DNA of 64,000 bases from Shinella pollutisoli (lineage in GTDB: Bacteria > Pseudomonadota > Alphaproteobacteria > Rhizobiales > Rhizobiaceae), in the NCBI RefSeq assembly GCF_024609765.1, contig NZ_JANFDG010000004.1, positions 186,001-250,000 of the forward strand, read 5' to 3'. Under the pieces are notes generated by a model. It saw nothing but the letters and a program-made list of their open reading frames with translations. It had not been told where the DNA came from and ran no database searches. The position numbers and the translations under genes were made by a program. How positions within the stretch are numbered: the first letter of the stretch is position 1; the number at the start of each line of letters is the position of its first letter. This document shows positions 17,212-25,372 of this stretch, in pieces.

Positions 17212-18468
17212 GTGAAGACCCCGGACGATGCGACATCGTCCTCGCAGGGCGAGGACAGGCGACGGAGCGCGGGCGTGGCCGCGGCGGCGGAGAGCGAGGT
17301 GCCGTTCGGGGTGGACGAGCTGTTCTTCTCCCGCACGGAGGCGCGCGGGCGGATTCTTGCCGGCAATTCCGTCTTCCAGCGGGTGAGCCGCTATTCCTGG
17401 GCCGAGATGACGGGCCAGCCGCACAACATCATCCGCCATCCCGACATGCCGCGGGCGGTGTTCTTCGTGCTGTGGGAGCGCATCCGCGCCGGCCACCCGG
17501 TCGGCGCCTATGTCAAGAACCGGGCGAAGGACGGCGGCTACTACTGGGTGTTCGCCGTGGTGACGCCGGTGGAGGACGGATACCTGTCCGTCAGGCTGAA
17601 GCCCGGCAGCGCGCTTTTCGCCGCCGCCTCCGGGCTCTACGCGGCCGTGCGCCGGCACGAAGGCGCAAGCGCGGCAAAGCCGGCCGAGAGCGCGGGCGTG
17701 CTGATGGACGGCCTCGCCGCCGCCGGGTTCCGCGACTATGCGGCCTTCATGGCGGCGGCGCTGAGCCGCGAGATGGGCGCGCGCGAGGCGGCGCTCGGGC
17801 GCAGCCCCTGGCCCGCGCTCGGCCTGTTCGACGAGCTGGTGGCGGCGGCCGACATATTGCTGACGACGACGGGGCGCATGCTCGGCATGATCTCGACCTT
17901 CAGCTTCACGCCCGGCAACCTGCGCATACAGGCCTCGCGGCTCGGCGACGAGGGCCGGGCGATCGCCGAGATCTCCTCGAACTACGCCCGGATCTCCGAC
18001 GCCATCGTCAGGAACCTCGAAGACCTCGGCGCTTCGGCGAAGGAGGTCTTCTCGGTCGTCAACGAGGGCCTGTTCCTGACATGCGTCGCGAAGCTCCAGG
18101 CGGAGATGGCGAGCCTCTTCGACCGCGAGATCTCCGACGGCGACCGGGCGCTGAAGGACGAGGCGCAGCGCCTCGTCCGCCAGACCGAGGAGTACAAGGC
18201 GCATGCGGCGCGCAAGTTCGAGCTCATCAAGCAGCGGATCGGGCATTTCTTCGAGCTCACCGCCGACATGAAGCGCCTCCTCTCCGGCCTCGTCGCGGTG
18301 CGGGTGATGGGCAAGGTCGAGAGCGTCAACATGAGCAGCGGCATCTTCTTCGATCTCATCGCCGACCTGGAGAGGGGGCACGCGGGCCTCGCCTCGGGCC
18401 TGGAGGAGATCGGCAGGCTCAACGACCGGATCAGCGAGAACGTCCGGCAGCTCGACACGGTGGCGTGA
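17212..18468 (+). CDS. PAS-domain (Aer-like) signalling protein without MCP domain
   Basis: 418 residues from a GTG at 17212 preceded by GGAGGA. Residues about 35-135 form a PAS domain of the aerotaxis type: LFFSRTEARGRILAGNSVFQ, then RYSWAEMTGQPHNIIRHPDM and VKNRAKDGGYYWVFAVVTPV. The remaining 280 residues are predicted helical, with no membrane segment. The hallmark hairpin of chemoreceptor signalling domains is missing, so this is not a standard Aer. The C-terminal helices (MISTFSFTPGNLRIQASRLG; KVESVNMSSGIFFDLIADLE) are not a family I can name. It probably senses a flavin/haem-bound or redox cue and passes it to a partner. It ends 39 bases before the alcohol dehydrogenase start. Confidence 0.65.
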   Translation: MKTPDDATSSSQGEDRRRSAGVAAAAESEVPFGVDELFFSRTEARGRILAGNSVFQRVSRYSWAEMTGQPHNIIRHPDMPRAVFFVLWERIRAGHPVGAYVKNRAKDGGYYWVFAVVTPVEDGYLSVRLKPGSALFAAASGLYAAVRRHEGASAAKPAESAGVLMDGLAAAGFRDYAAFMAAALSREMGAREAALGRSPWPALGLFDELVAAADILLTTTGRMLGMISTFSFTPGNLRIQASRLGDEGRAIAEISSNYARISDAIVRNLEDLGASAKEVFSVVNEGLFLTCVAKLQAEMASLFDREISDGDRALKDEAQRLVRQTEEYKAHAARKFELIKQRIGHFFELTADMKRLLSGLVAVRVMGKVESVNMSSGIFFDLIADLERGHAGLASGLEEIGRLNDRISENVRQLDTVA

Positions 18469-18507
18469 GCGGCCGCATCGGTGCATTCTGCCCGAAGGAG
18501 GCAAGCG

Positions 18508-19491
18508 ATGAAGGCGATGATTCTCCATGCGCCCGGGACGCCCCTGGTTCTCGAGGAGCGGCCGGACCCGGTCCCGGGACCGGGCGAGCTGCGGCTGCGG
18601 GTGGAGGCCTGCGCGGTCTGCCGCACCGATCTCCACGTCGTCGACGGCGACCTGCGGCATCCGAAGCTGCCGCTCGTGCCCGGCCACGAGATCGTCGGCA
18701 TCGTCGAGGCCGTCGGGCCGGGCGTCGATGCCGCGCGGATCGGCCGCCGCGTCGGCGTGCCCTGGCTCGGCCATGCCTGCGGCACCTGCGCCTGCTGCCG
18801 CTCCGGCGCGGAGAACCTGTGCGACGCCCCGCTGTTCACGGGCTATACGCGCGACGGCGGCTTCGCGACCCATACGGTGGCCGACGGCGATTTCGCCTTC
18901 GACCTCGACCGGCAGGCCGACCCGGTCGCGCTCTCCCCGCTGATGTGCGCCGGGCTGATCGGCTGGCGGTCGCTGAAGAAGGCGGGGGACGGACGGCGCA
19001 TCGGCCTCTACGGCTTCGGCGCGGCCGCCCATATCGTCGCCCAGGTGTGCCGCTGGCAGGGGCGCGAGGTCTACGCCTTCACCCGCCCGGGCGACAGGGA
19101 GGCGCAGCGCTTCGCGGAAGGCCTCGGCGCCGCCTGGGCCGGCGGATCGGACGCGCCGCCGCCCGTGCCGCTCGACGCGGCCATCATCTTCGCGCCCGTC
19201 GGCGCGCTCGTGCCGGCGGCGCTCGCCGCGGTGCAGAAGGGCGGCCGCGTCGTCTGCGGCGGCATCCACATGAGCGACATCCCGGCGATGCCCTATGCGC
19301 TGCTGTGGGAGGAGCGCGCGCTCGTCTCCGTCGCCAACCTGACGCGCAGGGACGCGGAGGAGTTCTTCCCCGTCGCACGGGCGGCCGGCGTGCGCACGCA
19401 GACCGCGCCCTACCCGCTCGACCGGGCGAACGAGGCGCTCTCCGACCTCCGGGAGGGCCGCATCAGCGGCGCGGCGGTGCTCGTCCCCTGA
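18508..19491 (+). CDS. Zinc-dependent alcohol dehydrogenase
   Basis: 327 residues from the ATG at 18508, chosen because AAGGAGG lies seven bases before it; the frame is open from 18481. Catalytic-zinc ligands are in CAVCRTDLHV and PGHEIVG. The structural-zinc cysteines are in GHACGTCACCRSGAENLC, an AdhA-like medium-chain arrangement. The NAD(P)-binding segment is RIGLYGFGAAAHIVAQV, and the C-terminus has AALAAVQKGGRVVCGGIHMS. It matches the group of zinc-binding alcohol dehydrogenase family proteins that oxidise or reduce small alcohols and aldehydes. The substrate is not readable. It is followed, after 137 bases, by a flavin oxidoreductase on the same strand. Confidence 0.85.
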   Translation: MKAMILHAPGTPLVLEERPDPVPGPGELRLRVEACAVCRTDLHVVDGDLRHPKLPLVPGHEIVGIVEAVGPGVDAARIGRRVGVPWLGHACGTCACCRSGAENLCDAPLFTGYTRDGGFATHTVADGDFAFDLDRQADPVALSPLMCAGLIGWRSLKKAGDGRRIGLYGFGAAAHIVAQVCRWQGREVYAFTRPGDREAQRFAEGLGAAWAGGSDAPPPVPLDAAIIFAPVGALVPAALAAVQKGGRVVCGGIHMSDIPAMPYALLWEERALVSVANLTRRDAEEFFPVARAAGVRTQTAPYPLDRANEALSDLREGRISGAAVLVP

Positions 19492-19628
19492 GGCGGCGAC
19501 CCCTGAGGCGGCGGCGCCGATCCGTGAACGCACTGTTCTTGCCCGGCCGGGTTTGCAAAGCCGGTGCGATGCGCCATTTAGGGTGGCATATCCCGCAACG
19601 GACGCGCCCGCGTCGAGGCTTCGCAATC

Positions 19629-20651
19629 ATGAAAAAGATCGGCTTCCTCTCCTTCGGCCATTGGACCCCCTCCCCCCAGTCGCAGACCCGCTCGGCGCGC
19701 GACGCGCTGCTGCAATCCATCGACCTCGCGGTCGCCGCCGAGGAACTCGGTGCGGACGGGGCCTATTTCCGGGTCCATCACTTCGCCCGCCAGCTCGCCT
19801 CTCCCTTCCCGCTGCTCGCCGCCGTCGGCGCGCGCACGCGCAAGATCGAGATCGGCACGGCGGTGATCGACATGCGCTACGAGAACCCGCTCTACATGGC
19901 CGAGGACGCCGGCGCCGCCGACCTCATCGGCGGCGGCCGCCTGCAGCTCGGCATCAGCCGCGGCTCGCCCGAGCAGGTCATCGACGGCTGGCGCCATTTC
20001 GGCTACCAGCCGCAGGAGGGCACGACGGACGCCGACATGGGCCGCCGCCACGCCGAGGTGTTCCTCGAGGTGCTGAAGGGCGAGGGCTTCGCCGAGCCCA
20101 ACCCGCGGCCGATGTTCCCCAACCCGCCGGGCCTGCTGCGCCTCGAGCCCCATTCGGAGGGCCTGCGCGAGCGAATCTGGTGGGGCGCCGGCTCGAACGC
20201 CACCGCCGTCTGGGCCGCGAAGCTCGGCATGAACCTGCAGAGCTCCACCCTGAAGGACGACGAGACGGGCGAGCCCTTCCACGTCCAGCAGGCCGCGCAG
20301 ATCCGCGCCTATCGCGAGGCTTGGAAGGACGCCGGGCACGCGCGCGAGCCCCGCGTCTCGGTAAGCCGCAGCATCTTCGCCCTCGTCGACGACCGCGACC
20401 GCGCCTATTTCGGCCGCGGCGGCAAGGAGGAGGATTCGATCGGCTACATCGACGCGAACACGCGGGCGATCTTCGGCCGCTCCTATGCCGCCGAGCCGGA
20501 CGAGCTCGTCCGCCAGCTCGCCGCCGACGAGGCGGTGCGCGAGGCCGACACGCTGCTTCTCACCGTGCCCAACCAGCTCGGCGTCGACTACAACGCCCAT
20601 GTCATCGAGTCGATCCTGAAGCACGTCGCCCCGGCGCTCGGCTGGCGCTGA
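19629..20651 (+). CDS. Luciferase-like (LLM class) flavin-dependent oxidoreductase
   Basis: 340 residues from the ATG at 19629. The start MKKIGFLSFGHW is followed by LGADGAYFRVHHFARQLASP, the substrate/flavin loop seen in bacterial luciferase homologues. Later come TRKIEIGTAVIDMRYENPLY, LQLGISRGSP and WWGAGSNATAVWAAKLGMNL. The fold is a TIM barrel that uses FMNH2 or F420-like cofactors. Members oxidise varied small molecules and the substrate here is unknown. It follows the alcohol dehydrogenase in the same direction and may share its transcript. Confidence 0.85.
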   Translation: MKKIGFLSFGHWTPSPQSQTRSARDALLQSIDLAVAAEELGADGAYFRVHHFARQLASPFPLLAAVGARTRKIEIGTAVIDMRYENPLYMAEDAGAADLIGGGRLQLGISRGSPEQVIDGWRHFGYQPQEGTTDADMGRRHAEVFLEVLKGEGFAEPNPRPMFPNPPGLLRLEPHSEGLRERIWWGAGSNATAVWAAKLGMNLQSSTLKDDETGEPFHVQQAAQIRAYREAWKDAGHAREPRVSVSRSIFALVDDRDRAYFGRGGKEEDSIGYIDANTRAIFGRSYAAEPDELVRQLAADEAVREADTLLLTVPNQLGVDYNAHVIESILKHVAPALGWR

Positions 20652-21152
20652 GCGGGCAAGGCCGGGGATCCCGCTCCTCGCCGGCAACCGGTCGAAAGCG
20701 CCGGATTTCCGCGCGGCTTCCTTGGCTTCGTTGTCAGGCGCGACGAGCCGGCGGGCAGCGGCCGCCGGCTCGCCCTCGTGGCGAAGGAGGACGCCGGCTG
20801 AACGGGGCGGCGGCTGGCGCCGAGAGCATTTCAACGATCCGAGCCTCGCCGCTGAGGGAGGCCGGCGACCCTCTCCCGGCGGTTCCCTCTTCGCCTGTTG
20901 CAGCGCGCAAAATCGAATGGCACGGCCCGCAAGATCAGATGGCAGCACAATCTGCGTAACATCTGACACCGCTCGATGGTGCGTCGCCCAGTGCAGGCGA
21001 TCTCCTCGATCACGAAGTTCTTTTGTCAAAGACCGGAGGCCTCGTCACTGCCGCCCGGTACTGCCGGATTGCACCATTCTCGGCACGGCAGGGTAATCTT
21101 GCCACCCGACGTACTCGCGTTCATGGTGCATTGTGTATCAACGGAGGGGGCA
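20652..21152. other. Intergenic region, no gene recognised
   Basis: About 500 bases with no reading frame that resembles a family on either strand, no clear palindrome and no obvious terminator. GC content falls toward the downstream membrane-protein gene, which suggests the border of an acquired segment. Confidence 0.3.
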
Positions 21153-21767
21153 ATGTCGCGCGCTACGACTTGGCAGGTTGCAATCACGCTCATTCTTCTT
21201 TCCGGCGGTTTTATCCTTGTAGGAACCGTCGGATACTTTATGAGCCCGGCGTGGCTATCGGTGGAAGAAATATGGGCCAAAGCCGAAAAGGCAATAGTGG
21301 AACCCGCATATCCTGTCGCGCCAACGGGCCGGCAGGTCACGGAGACCCATACCCGCCAGGTGTGCACCGAGCTTCCCAAGATACTCGGGCTAGGCATTCG
21401 CATGGAGCAGATATGCAGGGATATCCATGAGGAGGTTCCAAAATTCGTAGACGCTACGACCGAAGAAATTCGGCAGTGGGAGGAACAGACGGCGGCCATG
21501 CGGAAGGCTTATCAGGACGCGGTCGCGAGTGAGGCCAATCGAATTTCTGCTCAGCAGCGCGCGGATATGAAGGACCATGTCAAGGATGTGGCGCAGATCG
21601 GTGCGGGCGTCATCGGCATGGTGTCTGGCTTAATCGCTCTCTTGATAGGTTTTAATCAAAACGGCGACAACGGTGGGAACGCCAAGAATACCAACAAGGC
21701 TAGTATCAAGGGTGCCGGGAACGGCGCGACCAAGAAAATCAGGAAATGGCAATTCCAGAAAAAATAG
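21153..21767 (+). CDS. Two-span membrane protein of unknown function
   Basis: 204 residues from the ATG at 21153, which follows GGAGGGGG; the open frame upstream (from 20976) has no such signal. One hydrophobic segment is at about 8-30 (ITLILLSGGFILVGTVGYFM) and a second at about 149-167 (IGAGVIGMVSGLIALLIGF). The loop between is about 115 residues, charged, with two cysteines (TRQVCTELPK; MEQICRDIHE), and the second half looks coiled coil. The tail is rich in asparagine, glycine and lysine. GC content is visibly lower than in its neighbours, which suggests recent transfer, perhaps with the adjacent recombinase. I recognise no family. Confidence 0.55.
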   Translation: MSRATTWQVAITLILLSGGFILVGTVGYFMSPAWLSVEEIWAKAEKAIVEPAYPVAPTGRQVTETHTRQVCTELPKILGLGIRMEQICRDIHEEVPKFVDATTEEIRQWEEQTAAMRKAYQDAVASEANRISAQQRADMKDHVKDVAQIGAGVIGMVSGLIALLIGFNQNGDNGGNAKNTNKASIKGAGNGATKKIRKWQFQKK

Positions 21768-21882
21768 CCACCACCTAAACCACTCACTCCCCTTGGCGTT
21801 CAAGCGCAGGAGCCTCGTCCGGCCGACGGCGGTTCTCGCCGCTGCCTCGCGCATTTTCCCCGCGCCTGTGCTTAATAGGGGC

Positions 21883-22932
21883 ATGAGCCGAATCATCGAC
21901 CAGGACGATATCGCAGCCGGGGCCGGGGCGCTCGCCGCCCCGCTGCCGCTGCCGTCGCATCTCGAGGACCTCGCCGACCGGGCGCGCACCTATGTCGAGG
22001 CGGCGAGCTCCGCCAACACGCGGCGCGCCTATGCCGCGGACTGGAAGCATTTCAGCGCCTGGTGCCGGCGGCAGGGCCTCGCGGTGCTGCCGCCGAGCCC
22101 GGAGGTCGTCGGCCTCTACATCACCGCCTGCGCCTCGGGCGCGGCCGGCGGCCGGCCGGCGGCGGTCTCCACGATCGAGCGGCGGCTGTCGTCGCTCTCC
22201 TGGAACTATACCCAGCGCGGCCTTGCCCTCGACCGCAGGGACCGGGCGATCGCCACGGTGCTCGCCGGCATCCGCAACCGCCACGCCGCCCCGCCGCGCC
22301 AGAAGGAGGCGATCCTGCCGGAGGACCTCCTCGCCATGCTGGAGACGCTCGACCGCGGCACGCTGCGGGGCCTGCGCGACCGGGCGATGCTGCTCGTCGG
22401 CTTCGCCGGCGGGCTGCGGCGCTCCGAGATCACCGGCCTCGACCTCGGCCGCGACCAGACGGAGGACGGGCGCGGCTGGATCGAGATTCTCGACAAGGGC
22501 ATCCTGGCGACGCTGCGCGGCAAGACCGGCTGGCGCGAGGTGGAGATCGGCCGCGGCTCGGCGGACGCCACCTGCCCGGTCGTCGCCGTCGAGAGCTGGA
22601 TCGCCTTCGCCCGGCTGGCGAAGGGCCCCCTCTTCCGCCGCGTGACCGGCGGCGGCAAGGCGGTCGGCCCGGACCGGCTGACCGACCGCGAGGTGGCCCG
22701 CCTCGTCAAGCGGACGGCGATGGCCGCCGGCATCCGCGGCGACCTCGCCGAGGGCGAGCGGGCCTCGAAATTCGCCGGCCATTCGCTGCGCGCCGGCCTC
22801 GCCTCCTCGGCGGAGGTGGACGAGCGCCACGTCCAGAAGCAGCTCGGCCACGCCTCGGCCGAGATGACGCGCCGCTACCAGCGGCGGCGGGACAGGTTCC
22901 GGGTCAATCTTACCAAGGCTGCGGGGCTTTAG
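21883..22932 (+). CDS. Tyrosine recombinase / integrase
   Basis: 349 residues from the ATG at 21883. The N-terminal SAM-like core-binding domain (about 30-130) has SSANTRRAYAADWKHFSAWC. The catalytic domain has the first arginine in GGLRRSEITGLDL, the H-x-x-R pair in GHSLRAGLASS, the third-position histidine in LGHASAEMTRRY and the nucleophilic tyrosine in RRYQRRRDRF. All active-site positions are therefore present. It resembles the plasmid-borne site-specific integrases that resolve replicon dimers or move cassettes. No att-site repeats are visible beside it. It could be an orphan resolvase of the replicon. Confidence 0.88.
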   Translation: MSRIIDQDDIAAGAGALAAPLPLPSHLEDLADRARTYVEAASSANTRRAYAADWKHFSAWCRRQGLAVLPPSPEVVGLYITACASGAAGGRPAAVSTIERRLSSLSWNYTQRGLALDRRDRAIATVLAGIRNRHAAPPRQKEAILPEDLLAMLETLDRGTLRGLRDRAMLLVGFAGGLRRSEITGLDLGRDQTEDGRGWIEILDKGILATLRGKTGWREVEIGRGSADATCPVVAVESWIAFARLAKGPLFRRVTGGGKAVGPDRLTDREVARLVKRTAMAAGIRGDLAEGERASKFAGHSLRAGLASSAEVDERHVQKQLGHASAEMTRRYQRRRDRFRVNLTKAAGL

Positions 22933-22952
22933 GGGTTATTACCCTTCGGGTT

Positions 22953-22983
22953 ACCCCCCTCTGCCCGGCAGGGCAGAGGGGGT
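22953..22983. terminator. Bidirectional terminator-like palindrome
   Basis: A near-perfect palindrome: ACCCCCCTCTGCCC, then GG or CC at the centre, then GGGCAGAGGGGGT. It lies between the convergent recombinase and ilvE genes. The same CTCTGCC/GGCAGAG core recurs at 57585-57735, so it is a dispersed repeat that may also end transcription. Confidence 0.55.
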
Positions 22984-23008
22984 GCTGCGAGCGAAACGCC
23001 CCGCTCCC

Positions 23009-24115
23009 TCAAACGCCCGAAAGCGTGTGCAGCCAGCCGTTGCGGTCGTTGGTCTGGCCGCGCTGGATGCCGACGAGGGCCTCGCGCAGCCTGGTCGTGA
23101 CCGGACCCGTCTCGCCGTCGCCGATCCGGAACTCGCCGCCGGAGAATTTCACCGCGCCGATGCCGGCGACGACGGCCGCCGTGCCGCAGGCGAAGGCTTC
23201 CTTCAGCCTGCCGCTCGCCGCGTCCGCCTGCCACCGGTCGAAGGAATAGGGCTCCTCGCGCACCGTCAGGCCCTCGTCGGCGGCAAGCGAAATCAGCGAC
23301 TTGCGGGTGATGCCGGGCAGGATCGTGCCGGACAGCGGCGGGGTGACGATGGAGCCGTCCTCGAGCACGAAGAAGACGTTCATGCCGCCGAGCTCCTCGA
23401 CCCAGCGGTGCTCGGCCGCATCGAGGAAGACGACCTGGTCGCAGCCGTGGGCGGCGGCCTCCGCCTGGGCGACGAGGCTTGCGGCGTAGTTGCCGCCGCA
23501 TTTCGCCGCCCCCGTCCCGCCCGCGGCGGCGCGCGTATAGGTCTCCGAGACCCAGATCTTCACCGGCTTGGCGCCGCCCTTGAAATAGGGGCCGACCGGC
23601 GAGGCGATGACGCAGAAGATATATTCCTTCGACGGGCGCACGCCGAGGAAGGTCTCGCTCGCGAACATGAAGGGCCTGAGATACAGGCTGCTCCCCTCCC
23701 CTTGCGGGATCCAGCGCGCGTCGATCTTCACCAGCCCCTCGACGGCGGCGAGGAAGTCCTCCTCCGGCAGCTCGGGCATGGCCATGCGGCGGGCCGATTC
23801 GTTGAAGCGGCGGGCGTTCTCCTGCGGGCGGAACAGCACGGCGCGGCCGTCGGCGGTGCGGTAGGCCTTCATGCCCTCGAAGATCTCCTGCGCATAATGC
23901 AGCACGCTCGCGGCCGGATCGATCGGGAAGGGCGCGCGCGCGGTGATCTCGGCGGAGTGCCAGCCCTTGTCGGCGCTCCAGCGGATGACGGCCATGTGGT
24001 CGGAGAAGAGGGTGCCGAAGCCGAGGGCCTCGAAGGCCTTGAGCCGGTCGGCCTCCGGCACGGGATGGGCGGTCGGCTTCACGGCGAAGGGAAGGCGCGG
24101 GGATGCTGCTTGCAT
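23009..24115 (-). CDS. ilvE: Branched-chain amino acid aminotransferase
   Basis: 368 residues, the length of the longer BCAT (fold IV) branch. It transfers the amino group between valine, leucine or isoleucine and 2-oxoglutarate using PLP. Marks are LHYAQEIFEGMKAYR, ARRMAMPELPEEDF, SLYLRPFMFASETFLGV and the PLP-lysine segment GGTGAAKCGGNYAAS. Next come VFLDAAEHRWVEELGGMNVF and LSGTILPGITRKSL. The start ATG at 24115 matches the family start. It is monocistronic, convergent with the recombinase across a palindrome, with the toxin-antitoxin pair upstream. A second, plasmid copy of a core amino acid gene is common in this group. Confidence 0.93.
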   Translation of the reverse strand: MQAASPRLPFAVKPTAHPVPEADRLKAFEALGFGTLFSDHMAVIRWSADKGWHSAEITARAPFPIDPAASVLHYAQEIFEGMKAYRTADGRAVLFRPQENARRFNESARRMAMPELPEEDFLAAVEGLVKIDARWIPQGEGSSLYLRPFMFASETFLGVRPSKEYIFCVIASPVGPYFKGGAKPVKIWVSETYTRAAAGGTGAAKCGGNYAASLVAQAEAAAHGCDQVVFLDAAEHRWVEELGGMNVFFVLEDGSIVTPPLSGTILPGITRKSLISLAADEGLTVREEPYSFDRWQADAASGRLKEAFACGTAAVVAGIGAVKFSGGEFRIGDGETGPVTTRLREALVGIQRGQTNDRNGWLHTLSGV

Positions 24116-24177
24116 GGGGATTGGTCTTTCGGATGGTATCGAAGATGGGTGCAAACTGCCGCTTTGCGATCGATTTT

Positions 24178-24696
24178 TCAACCGCTTTCCGGCGGATGGG
24201 CCCGAGAAAGCCGGTTCTCGTCGTCGATAAGGGCGAGCCGGTGCGGCGCGGCCGGTCCCCAGCGCCAGAGCACGAGGTTGAAGTCGGCGCCCGTCGCGCC
24301 GGCCGCGAAGGAGCGCACGAGGAGGCCGTGGTGGCCCGCGGCGATCAGCCGGCGTGCGAGCGCCTGGGTCGGCGCCTCGCCGTCGGCGCGCATCCTCTCG
24401 CGCCAGCCGGCATCCGCCAGCCCCGCCGCGTCCATGCCCGCCTCGGCGAGTGCCGCCGCATCGCGCGTGTCGAAGACGCGGGCGATCTCCGCCTCGTAGC
24501 AGACGAGCGTCGTCGGCTGCAGCGTGCCGACCTGGTTCGCCTCGCGCAGCGCCGTCATCACGGAAAGCGACGTGTAGAGCGCCGGCACGCCCTTCGGATT
24601 GAAACGGCCGCCGTAGAGCTCCGCGCCGCGCCCGGAGAGCGGCTCGCGGGCATGCACCGGATTGAGCGCCCGATAGAGCTTGCCGTCGTAGCGCAA
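24178..24696 (-). CDS. RES-domain toxin (NAD-degrading type)
   Basis: About 172 residues. The family's R, E and S signature is visible: LYRALNPVHAREPLSGRGAE, LYGGRFNPKGVPALYTSLSV (the GGRFNPKG core) and LREANQVG. RES toxins degrade or phosphorolyse NAD+ and are neutralised by Xre/MbcA/ParS-type antitoxins. The reading frame overlaps the end of the antitoxin gene and has no ATG near the domain start. The likely start is TTG at 24696 (or CTG at 24708), so translation probably depends on coupling with the antitoxin. Family call good; exact start uncertain. Confidence 0.82.
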   Translation of the reverse strand: MRYDGKLYRALNPVHAREPLSGRGAELYGGRFNPKGVPALYTSLSVMTALREANQVGTLQPTTLVCYEAEIARVFDTRDAAALAEAGMDAAGLADAGWRERMRADGEAPTQALARRLIAAGHHGLLVRSFAAGATGADFNLVLWRWGPAAPHRLALIDDENRLSRAHPPESG

Positions 24697-24704
24697 CGTC
24701 CGGC

Positions 24705-25055
24705 TCAGGCGTGGACGCCGGCGTCGACGGCGTCGATATAGTCGAGCACGTCCTCGGCCCGCCCGCCGCGCACGAGCTGCATCGCCGTCTGGCCGGCGAA
24801 GCCCGCCAGGGGCTCCGAGCGGTACCAGGCATAGGCGATCAGCCCCGAGCCGAAGCGCGGCTCCACCTTGTTGAGCACTTCCACCATCTCGCGCAGCCGC
24901 CGCTGCGTGCGGTCGGAGCGCAGCCGGTCCTTGCGCTGCACGGCGTCGCGGCCGAGCCCGGCGGTGCGGGCGACCTCCTCGCTCGTGGTGCTGAGCGCCG
25001 CGGCGATCTTGCGCGGGGCGAAAATTCCGCCGTCGGAATATTGCGCGAGACCCAT
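24705..25055 (-). CDS. Xre/MbcA/ParS-type antitoxin (DUF2384)
   Basis: 116 residues from the ATG at 25055, which has GGAGGTGA at ideal distance. The N-terminal half is helical DNA-binding-like (SDGGIFAPRKIAAALSTT; EEVARTAGLGRDAV). The C-terminal half is the toxin-binding domain (REMVEVLNKVEPRFGSGLIA, then YRSEPLAGFAGQTAMQLVRG and AEDVLDYIDAVDAGV). It precedes and overlaps the RES toxin, the standard order. It binds and blocks the toxin and usually represses its own promoter. A plasmid-maintenance role is likely given the repABC cassette 4 kb away. Confidence 0.85.
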   Translation of the reverse strand: MGLAQYSDGGIFAPRKIAAALSTTSEEVARTAGLGRDAVQRKDRLRSDRTQRRLREMVEVLNKVEPRFGSGLIAYAWYRSEPLAGFAGQTAMQLVRGGRAEDVLDYIDAVDAGVHA

Positions 25056-25089
25056 GATCGTCACCTCCGGAAGCCTTGCCACTCGTACT

Positions 25090-25106
25090 GACGCAATATG
25101 ACGTCA
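25090..25106. promoter_or_regulatory. Operator/promoter candidate of the toxin-antitoxin pair
   Basis: TGACG, seven bases further on TGACGTCA (25099-25106), itself a palindrome. The site lies 35-50 bases before the antitoxin start, and on the minus strand it supplies a TTGACG -35-like hexamer. A site overlapping the promoter suits autoregulation by the antitoxin. Confidence 0.4.
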
Positions 25107-25279
25107 ATTCTCGTGGATTTCAAGTCCCTGTGCCATTCCGTGACGCGTGCGTCAGAGTGTCTCGCCGGGCGTTTCCTTCAGCTTCCGTTAACGTCCGCCC
25201 CCGACAAACGAAGGCGTGCATGAATGCATCAGGACCGGGCATGACGCCGCCACCCTTAGAGCATTTCCGCCTTCCTCCC

Positions 25280-25317
25280 AATTGCGAAAACGCTCTATCC
25301 ATTTGATTTTTCGCAAT
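25280..25317. repeat. Inverted repeat upstream of the chemoreceptor
   Basis: AATTGCGAAAA (25280-25290) and its exact complement TTTTCGCAATT (25307-25317), separated by 16 bases. GAGC and GCTC arms add to the symmetry nearby. It resembles the dispersed palindromes of Rhizobiales chromosomes. It lies 56 bases before the chemoreceptor start and could act as a leader hairpin or as a terminator-like element. Confidence 0.5.
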
Positions 25318-25372
25318 TCCGGGCGCAAGGCCGCGGTTCGCACCCTTGCTGGAATTGCTCTAGGAGCGCACC

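Noticed and set aside
17113-19626. An 837-codon minus-strand frame opposite the PAS and alcohol dehydrogenase genes
   Set aside because: Composition typical of a GC-rich shadow frame, no domain, and both plus-strand genes have strong family motifs.
17472-20651. A 1059-codon plus-strand frame ending in the flavin oxidoreductase
   Set aside because: Only the last 340 residues, from the ATG at 19629, look like a protein. The earlier part is out of frame with two real genes.
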